From: Hevea brasiliensis
Taxonomy: Eukaryota; Streptophyta; Magnoliopsida; Malpighiales; Euphorbiaceae
Assembly: GCF_030052815.1 (NCBI RefSeq)
Contig: NC_079504.1
Span: 89,686,187 to 89,750,186, forward strand
Length of the DNA: 64,000 bases
Reading direction: 5' to 3'
Shown here: piece by piece, positions 1 through 11,148 of the stretch
Layout: the number at the start of each line of letters is the position of its first letter
How positions within the stretch are numbered: the stretch's first letter is position 1
Notes under the pieces: generated by a model
Database searches by the model: none
Seen by the model: only the letters and a program-made list of their open reading frames with translations
Told to the model about the DNA's origin: nothing
Made by a program: the position numbers and the translations under genes

Positions 1-782
1 CCTTGTGTTGGTTGTACAGGAAATAGAAAAAAAAAATCCTATGAATAGATATGGACAAGGGGGATAAAATGGTAGAGCGATGCAAACTAACGACAAGGAG
101 AGGCCCTGGGCCAGAGAGCATTGGAGGTCCAATCGCACTGGTCCCTCCTATACAAATTATCGCACAAATGGCTCAAAGAGATGGCCATGTTCTTTTCAAA
201 GAAATGGTCGATAATCTATCACCAGTGCCCAAGTATAAACCCAACCCCCTCAAGAGCAGCATGAAAAAGAGAAAAGTGAGAAACCCATCGGTCAAAGTTC
301 GAGTAGTAATTTGGGAAAGAGAAAAGATTTTGAGGGACCTCGAGCTCCTAAGTATGACAGAGGCGGATCTTCAGGGCGGAAGCAATCAAGAACCGTTTGT
401 TAAAGAACCAAAAGTTCCTACCCTATCCGTATCTGTGGCATTTGTGGAAAATTTCATGGGGGTATTTGCCATGGGGTCACTGGAAACTGCTTTAATTGTG
501 GTGGAATTGGACATTTCGCCCGAGATTGTACTAGCGCACATAGATTTATGCCACATACTACACCAGAGGAATCAGTTTAAGATTTTGATTTTAGAGGCTC
601 ATTAATAGTTAGTAGGGGCAGAGGTAGAAGTAGAGACAACACTTTGGGTAATCCTCGCACAATAGACCAACTCGAGCAGAGGAATACATTAGAAAGAGGG
701 AATGCCATGCATCGAGGGGAAGAAGCAGAGACTTCAGATGTAGTTGCCGATATATTCTTAACTTGTGAAAGAAATAATTATG
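1..782 (+). pseudogene. Tekay-like element A: gag remnant up to the copia insertion
   Basis: Broken gag of a Ty3/gypsy element whose 5' LTR lies left of the window; base 1 matches about 25697 of element B. Gag would be the structural nucleocapsid polyprotein. The original frame can be followed through a CCHC zinc knuckle at about 488-535 (C-F-N-C, then G-H-F-A-R-D-C), preceded by a second Cys-rich stretch (C-G-I-C-G-K). The open stretch 51-605 is in a different frame from the knuckle, so it is not the native protein. The frame at 644-782 runs to the copia insertion; the next codons, for the protease DSGS motif, resume at 10293. Many differences from element B fall at CAG/CTG sites (for example 131-140, 155-165, 203-212). 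Confidence 0.75.
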
Positions 783-2876
783 TGTTAGTAGTATGCCCTA
801 GAGCATATCATTTAGTATGTATCTTGTATATATTTTATTAATAAAAGGCATTTCCACTTTTCCGTTTACATAATATATTTATGTGTAATAGAAAAGGTCC
901 ATTGATATTTTGTTAGAAATATTATTCTTAAGTTGTTAAGAATATGAGTGACAATATTTCTAGCACAAAGTATCATAAATAGGTTCACAATCGAGGATAC
1001 TTCATAATAAGGACATGACTTATCCAGAAAGATTGTATTCATGTTTGTTCCCAAGTTATTTATATGAGATATAAATAAGATGGAATGGTGAGTCTCATGC
1101 CATATAACAAACATGATAGGCACTTATAAATGATAAGTAGGCCGAACCAGTGACACTTATGACAAGCACATGGAGTTTACTCTTGTCAATGTTTTGTCAT
1201 AAATCATATCGAGGCATATAATCTTTAGACTGAGATAGCACAGATTATCTTGTATATAGGTAGTTTGAGTTTGATATCGCTTTCATACTTGTACTATGTA
1301 TGGGTATATGGGCATGTGTTGGCTCCTGCTAGTTATATATGGAGGTAGGTGTTGATCAAGAAGGAATCTGCCTCTAAGTAAATAGAGATAAAATCCTATG
1401 TTCATTTAATTGTTCTTGATGTTTTCAAGTTCTGGCCAGACAGATAGATTTATTCAAAAGAGTTTCGATGAGAAAATCTTTTAATCAAGAACTGGAATTA
1501 AAAGAGAACATAATATTCATAGCAAATGGAGTTTGACATAAACCATGACTCCACTTGAGTTGGGATTTTGTAACAGAGAGATTCTAGTGCATGGTAACAT
1601 ATGATTATAGGTTCATTTAAGGTAAACCTTATTACTAATTGGGTGGCCATGGCATGCTATGCTAGGTGTTAACCATGGTCTATGAGGTTCATAAAATGAT
1701 TTAGAGAAATCATTTATGGTAAGAAAGAGTTCTAATGATATTAAGAGTTGATATCATGTCTCATTGCCAATTAGTGATGAGCCTAGTAAGTCACACACAT
1801 ACACAAGTTATCACCTATTTAAATATGATTTAATTAATTAATTAAAGAGTTTAATTGATTAATTAAATAGATTTGGTTTGCAATAAAATTGCAAAGTCCC
1901 TAGCATGACTTGAAACCAAATCTAGATTATTGGATGTGTAGTATAAATTAAATTTATATTTAAAGTGTTTAAATATGAATTTAATTGATGAGAAATTAAT
2001 TAATAGAGATTAATTAATTAATTTATATTTGATATAAATTAATTAGAAGAAGAAAATAATTATTTTGGGTTAAGAACTCAAAATTAAGACACGAGGGCAT
2101 TTTGGTCATTTTGGTGTGACACGTGGCACCATGAGATGGTGACAAATGGCATAACACATAATCTTGACAAATATTTTTAATCATGTAAGATGATTAAAAT
2201 CAAGATTAAATATAGGTTTGACACTTGGCACAATGCGATTGAGTCACTTAAACCTAGAGCTAATCAAAAGGTGACATGTGGCTAGGGTTTAATGTGTTAA
2301 CCTAGCTATTTAAGTGGGGTTATGAAAAGAAAACACAACCAGCAGCCTCTCCTCTCATATGTCACGCCACTTTGAGCCTCTCCAGCTATTTCTCTTCATC
2401 TCTCATCAATTCAAAGAGATTAGCCATCAATCTCTTGAATTAAGAACACTAGAAATTGTTTTCTAGTGTCCTGTTTGCATCTCTAATCTCTTAAAAGGCA
2501 GAACTTGAATTTCTAATTAATAGAAAAGGCTTTAGAAGCTGTTCAAGGGCTGCCATAGGTGTTCTTGGTGTGGACAAGCTAGAGGGACAACATTTGGTGT
2601 CCTGAAGACGAATCTCAAAGGCGCAGACACGCTGCAGTGCATCAAGAGGTTAGTGTAATCGTTCTTGATTTAATCTAGGGTTCTAAAATTAATCTGATTA
2701 ATTTTAAAATCTTAAATGGCAAATACAGATCCAAAAACATATTAAAAGAGTTTTAATATGTTGTTTATCATTGAAATCAAATAGATAAAAATAAATCTTG
2801 CATGGTGCTTGTGACCCTAGGTGAAAATTTTTGAATTCAATGGTATAATCTTGTGTTTTTCACGCCTGCTCCTACA
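783..2876 (+). repeat. C1 5' LTR
   Basis: Starts TGTTAGTAGTATGCC and ends ...CCTACA directly before the primer-binding site. It aligns end to end with 8189-10287, 25763-27867, 33177-35283 and solo LTR 59441-61551. It contains AT-rich palindromes of TTAATTAA type (about 1830-2060). An 85-codon antisense reading frame recurs in each copy but is only LTR sequence. Confidence 0.92.
2118..2314 (+). promoter_or_regulatory. Candidate U3 promoter of the copia LTR: repeated G-box/ABRE-like motifs and TATA-like box
   Basis: Four variants of GACANNTGGC occur in about 170 bp: GACACGTGGCAC (2118-2129), GACAAATGGC (2141-2150), GACACTTGGCAC (2220-2231) and GACATGTGGC (2273-2282). A TATA-like CTATTTAAG follows at 2306-2314. 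The first contains ACGTGGC, the core known to bind plant bZIP factors (ABRE/G-box). The same block is at 9527-9538, 27106-27117 and 34522-34533, and as ATACGTGGCAC in solo LTR C3; it is lost in C-old. Promoter function is inferred. Confidence 0.45.
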
Positions 2877-2878
2877 AT

Positions 2879-2890
2879 TGGTATCAGAGC
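2879..2890 (+). other. C1 primer-binding site (initiator Met tRNA)
   Basis: TGGTATCAGAGC, the sequence complementary to the 3' end of plant initiator methionine tRNA, lies two bases after the LTR end. It primes minus-strand DNA synthesis. Confidence 0.9.
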
Positions 2891-3171
2891 CACTATATTT
2901 GCCATTTAGATTGTTGATTATATAATTTAATTGTGTGTTTGATCATGAGATCAAGAGATTCATTGCTGGTTGGATCATGAGATGTGGCGTCACACATGGA
3001 GAAGCCACCATTGGTGGCGGCAACAATGGTTCCATGGGTGATTCAAGGTTTGGCTTTTAATTCTGCAATTGTTGTATGATCTAAGGCCTATTCTTTGACT
3101 AATTAAAGTTTTTAATTAGTTGTTTTAATCACACAATTAAATTATGATTCAAATCAGAATTTTAAAAAATG

Positions 3172-3502
3172 TTTGAATGTGATTCAAATCTGAATTTTAA
3201 AAGTTGTTTGAATGAGATTCAAATATGAATTTTTAAAGTTGTTTGAATCATATTTAAATCTGATTTTTTAATTGATTCAATAAAATTCAGATCTGATTTT
3301 TTAAAAAATATTTGAATGTGATTCAAATCTGATTTTTTAAAAAAATGTTTGAATGTGATTCAAATCTGAATTTTTGAAGTTGTTTGAATGTGATTCAAAT
3401 CTGAATTTTTAAATTTGTTTGAATGAGATTCAAATCTGAATTTTTAAAATTATAAAAATCATATTAAAATCAGCAAATTTAATTTGAATATGAGATATTC
3501 AA
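3172..3502 (+). repeat. C1 leader: 35-bp-period array of hairpins
   Basis: Seven copies of a short inverted repeat with arms TTTGAAT/ATTCAAA and a 3-nt loop begin at 3172, 3207, 3242, 3311, 3348, 3383 and 3418, mostly 35 bp apart. Loops vary (GTG, GAG, CAT) while arms stay mostly intact. A terminal hairpin TTGAATAT-GAG-ATATTCAA lies at 3484-3502. The array is in the untranslated leader between primer-binding site and gag, and is also present in C2 and C-old. A role in the genomic RNA is inference. Confidence 0.75.
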
Positions 3503-4652
3503 TTTAATTTAAGAATGTATGTTTTATTTAATTGTTAAATAGTGATATGCATGATGGATGATAATGGACTATAAAAGACCAATGTGATTGGATTTATTTC
3601 TTTTATGTTTCTTTGGGATTGTAAATTAATTAATTTATTTTAATTTATTTTGGGCATGTATTATTAAGTTTGTAATATTTTTGGGTTGTAATTTCATTTA
3701 TTTAAGTTCTTGTAATTTCGTCTTGGTTTGGCAAGGTTTATTATTTATTATTGTATTTCAAGAAGTTCAAGTAGTTAAAGAGCATTGGTGGGACCAGGGA
3801 GGAATTCAATATCAAGTGTTGATTATGTACTCCTTCAGCAACTCTTGTAAAATGAATGAATGAAATGCACCTAGGAATGCCCGATTCAATTCTTGGTGGC
3901 TCGAATTGAATCCCTTAGAAAGTCCATGATCATACCATATTTATCGCTTATCCATGAATACATGAGATGTATGGGAATGTATGCAATTATATGATATATG
4001 CATGCTAAATGGATAATGTGCAAAGTGAGACCTTAATAGTAATTAGGTTGGCTATAAAATCTTCCAAACAAATGATTAAGTTGGAAATGCTATAATTAAA
4101 GTAATTATAACATAAGCCCTCCATTGGGGCAATTATTTTAAGAAATTTTAAATAGTTGCATGAGATGCAATTAATATAAGAGATTTACTTAAGAAAAATT
4201 GTTAAGCAGGAGATGTTGTAAATATCTAAATGGTTTGGTGGCCAATATTGGATGTACTGAGGACATTAAAATTATTTGCATAATTATGGCTCAATGGGAT
4301 CAACTTAACTATTGCAAGATAAGTCTAGATTGGCTGTAGCTGAGATTTTGAGCATTAGGGGCTAGTTAAAGTATTGAACCTCACATGAGATGTGATGGGC
4401 AATGAGTTGCTCACTTATATTTTATTTTAATTCCAATAATGGATGTACCTGATGATGATCAATAGAATTATAATAATTCAATCACCCTCTATAATTCCAT
4501 CCAAATAGGATTTCCGTTTACTTTGGAAGTGTAGGATTCGCTAAGTTAGTGGGAGGACCAATTTGATTAAAAGACCATAATCATTTTGGTTAATTACATG
4601 ATACATTTATTAATTAATCTGTTATTTTCTGCGATTAATTTTCTCGATAAAA

Positions 4653-5404
4653 ATGAGCACAAAACAACCACCACCATCCAATATCCTTGCAAGCATACTT
4701 GATCACAACAGTTGACAGGACCTAATCATGCGATTGGCTAAGAAATTTGAAACTTGTCTGAACCTTGAACATATAGGATATGTTCTAGATTCAAATGTTC
4801 TGGTCCCTTACCTCCAGAGGCCACACAAGAGGAACATGATACTTTGGACAAGTGGAAGGAGCATGATATGAGAGCTAAGTGTTACATGCTTGCTTCCATG
4901 AGTAATGAGTTACGAGCATGAAAACATGCAGAGTAGTGAGATCCTCCTTCACCTACAAGAGTTGTATGGTGAGCACAGCAGGAATGCTAGGTATGAGATA
5001 TCTAGACAGCTATTCCGTATGAGGATGTTTGAGGGACAGAATGTTGGAGATCATGTCCACAAGATGATTCAGCTGATTGAGCAGTTGGAACATCTTGACT
5101 TCAACATGGATTTCCAACTACAGATGGATTTGATCCTTCAGTCCCTTCCTGAGTCTTTTGGGAATTTTGTGACAAATTTCCATATGACTAAACAGGAATG
5201 CACCTTAGCTGAATTACTCAACATGCTGGTTATTGCCCAAAAGAATATGCCAGGCAATAAAGGAAAGAGGTAGCTTTGGTTGCATCTTCTTCTACTGGAA
5301 AGTCCAACAAGAAGAAGGGCAATAAGAAAAAGAAACCTCAGATTCCTGGTCCTTCCAAGAAAATAGCTAAACAGAAAAGGAAGACTAAAGCTGATGGAGG
5401 CAAA
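4653..5404 (+). pseudogene. C1 copia gag
   Basis: Gag nucleocapsid polyprotein of a copia element. The ATG at 4653 begins a frame reading MSTKQPPPSNILASILD, then breaks at about 4708 where one base of a CAGG site is missing relative to the family. The best open stretch is 4905-5273 (R-N-A-R-Y-E-I-S-R-Q-L-F, the UBN2-type gag region), followed in another frame by the Lys-rich segment before the zinc knuckle. Gag and pol were probably one frame originally. Several breaks coincide with CAG/CTG sites and may be sequence errors. Confidence 0.75.
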
Positions 5405-5496
5405 GGAAAGTGTCTCCACTGCCAACAGGAAAGTGTTTCCATTACCAACAGGAAAGTGTTTCCATTGCCAGTAAGAAAGTGTTTCCACTGGCCAGA
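5405..5496 (+). repeat. C1 zinc-knuckle minisatellite, four 23-bp units
   Basis: Four tandem 23-bp units start at 5405, 5428, 5451 and 5474, each a variant of GGAAAGTGTTTCCATTGCC plus 4 bases. The unit is the gag sequence encoding the first half of the zinc knuckle (G-K-C-F-H-C). Three extra units add 69 bp, so the downstream frame is kept, but the H and C half of the knuckle is lost. Immediately after it, about 460 bp carrying the protease (present in C-old at 53585-54040) is missing. Confidence 0.85.
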
Positions 5497-6430
5497 GTAT
5501 AGCAATCTAAATGAATGCAATGCCATGGTGAAAACCAACTCAAGTTCAAAATATATTTGGCACTTAAGGTTATGTCATGTTGCAGAAGATAGGATTGCAA
5601 AATTGGAGAAAATGGGGATTTTATCCTCATTGGGCTCTGAGCCTACTCTAACTTGTGAATCTTGCCTTCAAGGCAAAATGACTAGATCACCCTTTGTTGG
5701 ACAAGGGCTAAGAGCTGAAAATATTTTGGAGCTAATACATAGTGATGTATGTGGTCCATTTAAAGAAATGGCTAGAGGGGGCTTTCATTATTTTATTACC
5801 TTTACTGATGATAAATCAAGGTTTGGGTATTTGTATTTGATGAAATACAAACATGAATCCTTTGAAAAGTTCAAAGAATTTAAGTCTGAAGTAGAAAATC
5901 AAACAGGAAAAAATATTAAAGCTCTTCGATCAGATCGTGGAGGTGAATATTTGAGTACTGAATTTGATGAATACTTGAGAGAGCATGGCATTGTTTCTCG
6001 GTGACTCCTCCAGAACGCCACGGTGAATGGTGTATCTGAAGGAGAAATCGTACTCTATTGGATATGGTACGTAGTATGATGAGCTATACCGATATGCCAA
6101 TCTCCTTTTGGGGATTTGCATTAGAATCACTTTATATATTCGAATAGGATTCCATCAAAATCGCTTTCTTCCACACCTTATGAGATATGGCATGGAAGAA
6201 AACCAAGTCTTAAGCATGTTAAGATTTGGGGTTGTCCAAATTATATCAAAAAGTCAACACCGATAAATTGGAGACCGGATCGTAAAAGGTCGATTTGTTG
6301 GATATCCAAAAGATAGTTTTGGATATTATTTTATTTGCCTACTTCAAAAAGGTTGTGATAAGTAGAGATGCCACATTTCTTGAACAACGGTTTGTTCAAG
6401 AAGGAGGCAAAGGAAGGCAAATAGAGTTAG
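5497..6430 (+). pseudogene. C1 copia integrase region
   Basis: Integrase inserts retrotransposon cDNA into the host chromosome. The frame from 5276 to 6004 carries the GAG-pre-integrase zinc module (W-H-L-R-L-C-H, then C-E-S-C-L-Q-G-K), then the catalytic core with H-S-D-V-C-G-P (first Asp, about 5735-5755) and R-S-D-R-G-G-E-Y (second Asp, about 5925-5950). It breaks at about 5997, where family members have CAGCTG and C1 has CGGTG. Beyond this, fragments of the integrase C-terminal half continue in shifted frames to about 6430. The protease that should precede it is deleted. Confidence 0.8.
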
Positions 6431-8174
6431 AATTGGAGAATTTCGACCAACCAACGCATCGATGGATATAGATCCATCTAGTCAACCTATACCCATTGAT
6501 GAAACATCTACACTGTTCCTCGTAGAACAACTGGTATCTCACCCACCGGTGAGATATGGTTTTCTTCATGAAGAAGAACAAGAGTTGTCTACTCATGAAG
6601 AAGTAGATCATGGAGATGATCCACTTACCTATGAAGAAGCTATATCAGATATAGACTCTTCAAAATGGCTTGATGCTAAGAAATCCGAGATTGATTCCAT
6701 GTATAAGAATCAAGTTTGGGATCTTGTTGACCCACCTGAAGGTATTGTACCTATAGGGAACAAATGGGTTTTCAAGAAGAAAATTGGTTCTGATGGAAAG
6801 GTAGAGACCTATAAGGCAAGGCTAGTAGCGAAAGGGTTTCGCCAAAGGTACGGAATAGACTCTGAGGAGACTTTCTACTTTGTTGCCATGCTTAAATCAA
6901 TTAGGATTTTATTAGCAATAGTGCATACTATGATTATGAGATTTGGCGGATGGATGTCAAAGCACTTTTCTCAATGGATACATTGAAGAAAACATTTTCA
7001 TGGAACAACCTAGGGATTTGAATCCCAAGATGGTTCCAAAGTATGCAAGCTAAAGCAATCCATTTATGGGTTGAAACAAGCTTCGAGGAGTTGGAACATC
7101 CGTTTTGATGAAGCCATTAAATCCTTTGGTTTTATCAAAAATGAGGATGAGCCATGTGTATATAAGAAGGTTCGTGACAGTGCTATCACTTTCCTTGTCT
7201 TATATGTGGATGACATACTGTTGATAGGTAATGATACTGGTATGTTGACGACTATAAAGGTATGGTTGTCAAATACATTCTCCATGAAAGACTTAGGGGA
7301 GGCAACCTATATTCTTGGGATTCGCATCTATAGAGATAGAGCGAAAGAATAATTGGTTTATCCCAAAGTCTATACTTGGAAAAGGTGTTAAAGAGGTTTA
7401 ACATGCTTAATTCCAAGAGAGGATTGTTACCGATGAGACATGGTATCCACCTTTCTAAAGAGATGTCTCCAAAGACACACAAGAAAGAGATAAGATGGCC
7501 AGATTCCATATGCTTGGCTATTGGAAGTTTAATGTATGCAATGTTGTGTACTAGGCCGGATATGGCATATGCGTTAGTTTGACTAGCGGTATCAATCCAA
7601 TCCAGGTTTGGAACATCGATAGTCACAAGAATATCCTTAAGTACTTGAGAAGAACTAAGGATTTATTCTTGATTTATGGAGGTGGAGACTTGCAATTGGA
7701 TGGTTATACGATTACGATTTCCAATCGGATATCGATGATAGAAAGTCTACCTGCGGATATGTGTTCATTTGTAATGGAGGTGCGATCGGTTGGAAGAGTT
7801 CCAAACAGAGCACGCATCGCAGATTCCACTCTCGAGGTGAGTATATTCTTTGCATCGAATCTTGCAAAAGAAGTATTTGGATAAAGAAGTTCGTGAGAAC
7901 TTACGTAGTTCCTTCCATTGAGTCAGCCCATTACATCGTGACAACAATGGAGCGATCATCTGAGCTAAGGAACTGAGGTCTCACCCAAAATACAAACACA
8001 TAGAAAGGCACTACCATATTATAAGGGATATAGTTGGGCAAGGCGATATAGCCATGCAGAAAATATAACATCAGCTAAAAACCAGCTGATCCATTCACTA
8101 AGTCTTTGTCACAAGCTCAGTTAGACTGACATCTTGAGAAGATGGGTCTAAGATATTGTAATGAATGGCTCTAG
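6431..8174 (+). pseudogene. C1 copia reverse transcriptase-RNase H
   Basis: The polymerase part begins with the copia RT N-terminus in frame 6462-6986 (N-Q-V-W-D-L-V, K-W-V-F-K-K-K, Y-K-A-R-L-V-A-K-G). After a frameshift it resumes at 7071-7352 with L-K-Q-A-S-R-S-W and the catalytic Y-V-D-D at 7203-7214. RNase H traces include G-G-G-D-L-Q-L-D-G-Y-T at about 7680-7710 and W-I-K-K-F at about 7880. The family C-terminus N-E-W-L and stop end at 8174, a few bases before the polypurine tract. At least four frameshifts are visible; C2 is less broken here. Confidence 0.82.
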
Positions 8175-8178
8175 TGCT

Positions 8179-8188
8179 AGTGGGAGAT
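8179..8188 (+). other. C1 polypurine tract
   Basis: AGTGGGAGAT directly precedes the 3' LTR; it is the expected plus-strand priming site. The same sequence stands before the C2 3' LTR. Confidence 0.75.
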
Positions 8189-10287
8189 TGTTAGTAGTAT
8201 GCCTTAGAGCATATCATTTAGTTTGTATTTGTATATATTTTATTAATAAAAGGCATTTTCACTTTTTCGTTTACATAATATATTATGTGTAATAGAAAAG
8301 GTCCATTGATATTTTGTTAGAAATATTATTCTAAAGTTATAAGAATATGAGTGACAGTATTTCTAGCACAAAGTATCATAAATAGGTTCACAATCGAGGA
8401 TACTTCACAATAAGAACATGACTTATCCAGAAAGATTGTAATCGTGTTTGTTCCCAAGTTATTTATATGAGATATAAATAAAATGGAATGGTGAGTCTCA
8501 TGCCATATGACAAACATAATAGGCACTTATACATGATAAGTAGGTCGAACCAGTGACACTTATGACAAGCACATGGAGTTTACTCTTGTCAATGTATTGT
8601 TATAAATCATATCAGTGCATATAATCTTTAGACATGAGATAGCGCAGTTATCTTGTATATAGGTGGTTTGAGTTTGATATCGCTTTCATACTTGTACTAT
8701 GTATGGGTATATGGGCATGTGTTGGCTCTGCTAGTTATATATGGAGGTAGGTGTTGATCAAGAAGGAATCTGTTCCTCTAAGTAAATAGAGATAAAATCC
8801 TATGTTCATTTAATTGTTCTTGATGTTTTCAAGTTCTGGCCAGACAGATAGATTTATTCGTAAAAGAGTTTCGATGAGAAAAATCTTTTAATCAAGAACT
8901 GGAATTAAAAGAGAACATAATATTCATAGCAAATGGAGTTTGACATAAACCATGACTCGGCTTGAGTTGGGATTTTGTAACAGAGAGATTCTAGTGCATG
9001 GTAACATATGATTATAGGTTCATTTAAGGTAAACCTTATTACTAATTGGGTGGCCATGGCATGCTATGCTAGGTGTTAACCATGGTCTATGAGGTTCATA
9101 AAATGATTTAGAGAAATCATTTATGGTAAGAAAGAGTTCTAATGATATTAAGAGTTGATATCATGTCTCATTGCCAATTAGTGATGAGCCTAGTAAGTCA
9201 CACACATACACAAGTTATCACCTATTTAAATATGATTTAATTAATTAATTAAAGAGTTTAATTGATTAATTAAATAGATTTGGTTTGCAATAAAATTGCA
9301 AAGTCCCTAGCATGACTTGAAACCAAATCTAGATTATTGGATGTGTAGTATAAATTAAATTTATATTTAAAGTGTTTAAATATGAATTTAATTGATGAGA
9401 AATTAATTAATAGAGATTAATTAATTAATTTATATTTGATATAAATTAATTAGAAGAAGAAAATAATTATTTTGGGTTAAGAACTCAAAATTAAGACACA
9501 GGGCATTTTGGTCATTTTGCGATTGTGACACGTGGCACCATGAGATGGTGACACATGGCATAACACATAAGCTTGCCAAATATTTTTAATCATGTAAGAT
9601 GATTAAAATCAAGATTAAATATAGGTTTGACACTTGGCACAATGCGATTGAGTCACTTAAACCTAGAGCTAATCAAAAGGTGACATGTGGCTAGGGTTTA
9701 ATGTGTTAACCTAGCTATTTAAGTGGGGTTATGAAAAGAAAACACAACCAGCAGCCTCTCCTCTCATATGTCACGCCACTTTGAGCCTCTCCAGCTATTT
9801 CTCTTCATCTCTCATCAATTCAAAGAGATTAGCCATCAATCTCTTGAATTAAGAACACTAGAAATTGTTTTCTAGTGTCCTGTTTGCATCTCTAATCTCT
9901 TAAAAGGCAGAACTTGAATTTCTAATTAATAGAAAAGGCTTTAGAAGCTGTTCAAGGGCTGCCATAGGTGTTCTTGGTGTGGACAAGCTAGAGGGACAAC
10001 ATTTGGTGTCCTGAAGACGAATCTCAAAGGCGCAGACAGCTGCGATTGCATCAAGAGGTTAGTGTAATCGTTCTTGATTTAATCTAGGGTTCTAAAATTA
10101 ATCTGATTAATTTTAAAATCTTAAATGGCAAATACAGATCCAAAAACATATTAAAAGAGTTTTAATATGTTGTTTATCATTGAAATCAAATAGATAAAAA
10201 TAAATCTTGCATGGTGCTTGTGACCCTAGGTGAAAATTTTTGAATTCAATGGTATAATCTTGTGTTTTTCACGCTTCCGTTCCTTCA
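8189..10287 (+). repeat. C1 3' LTR
   Basis: TGTTAGTAGTATGCC to ...CCGTTCCTTCA, followed by the TSD TTATG. It pairs with 783-2876. Differences from the 5' LTR are often one- to three-base changes at CAG/CTG sites rather than ordinary substitutions. Confidence 0.92.
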
Positions 10288-11148
10288 TTATGTACTATTT
10301 GATTCCGGCTCTACTTGTTTATATGCTAATGCTAAAATTATATGTTCTACTGCTATTCCCTTGCATGGAGATAAATTTTAATGTGTTAGTAATTAGTCTT
10401 TTAGGATAAGAATTGCTATAATAAGCATGATTGGAATTAATTTTGAAAAAGTTTCTAGTGAGAGACATCTCTTAGACTACGATAAATTATAAAGTTAATT
10501 AGTAAGCCTAATTAGGTAAGGCAAGAGGACCAAAAAGTAAGTTATAGCAATATATCTGCCCTAGATGGAAGTAAAGGTATTACTGTTGATAGATGTCAGT
10601 ACCATAATCAAAATAAGTCTAAGATATTAATGGATTTGAAAGAAATAAGACATAGGAAGGTTGATCTATTGGGATGTATCGTAGTAACTATGCAATGTTT
10701 TTTATGTTTATGCTGTAAGTTGCAGATTACAGTACTGACTTGAGATTTATTGTGTAGAGCTACGTACTACCCAATAGTACATAAGGATAAGAATAGTTAT
10801 AAGTGACTTTCGCTCTGGTACAAATATACCATAATAGAGTTTTATTACTAGAACTGAGTTTGAAAATCCTAATTCGGGATTTAAAACTCTATAATTAGAA
10901 TATCAAAAGATCATGATTGCAAGGTAGTGAGAGTTAAAGACTCCGTTACCCTAGCATGAATTACAGCACATCAAGAATTGTTATGGGACTAGAGATTTTA
11001 GTATGGTCAAAATTTAAAAATAACACTTATAGGGTTAAGTCATCCAGTCTCCGATATGGGGTTTATAGTTGTTCTAGTATTGCAATGGATCTTTTGCTCA
11101 AAGTTTAGTAAGGAACAGTATTCTATTTGTGTAGCAGTAAGACACAAA
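10288..11148 (+). pseudogene. Element A: protease start and decayed internal region
   Basis: After the duplicated TTATG, the interrupted reading continues at 10293 with L-F-D-S-G-S-T, the active-site D-S-G motif of a gypsy aspartic protease, and stops at about 10381 (H-G-D-K-stop). The remaining 770 bp has no long frame but is closely matched by element B at 36096-36866, and more distantly by G5 (minus strand, about 47260-47900). RT and RNase H are absent. The segment is old pol sequence carried along by a defective family. Confidence 0.7.

Larger units (their letters stand above)
783..10287 (+). mobile_element. Complete Ty1/copia retrotransposon C1
   Basis: Full element with two LTRs of about 2.1 kb (783-2876, 8189-10287), an initiator-Met tRNA primer-binding site, a long leader, gag-integrase-RT-RNase H in copia order, and a polypurine tract. 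It is flanked by a perfect 5-bp target duplication TTATG (778-782 and 10288-10292). The empty site is visible in element B at about 35999-36010, where the host sequence is uninterrupted. The aspartic protease is deleted, so C1 is non-autonomous as read. The RT sequence (KWVFKKKIG, YVDD) looks Tork/Angela-like, but that clade assignment is tentative. Confidence 0.93.

Noticed and set aside
51..605. 184-codon frame beginning MDKGDKMVERCK as a possible gene
   Set aside because: It is gag sequence read in the wrong frame for most of its length; the zinc knuckle lies in another frame.
866..1123. An 85-codon antisense open frame (starts MPIMFVIWHETHH) recurring at 866-1123, 25846-26103, 33260-33517 and 59525-59782, shortened at 8326-8526
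   Set aside because: It lies in the copia LTR, so recurrence follows from LTR copying. No known domain, no family resemblance and no sign of codon-level conservation separate from the DNA.
5138..5538. Minus-strand frames with repeated K-H-F / N-T-F-L-L runs over the C1 gag-integrase junction (also 30186-30511)
   Set aside because: They are the reverse complement of the 23-bp minisatellite within real plus-strand gag-pol.
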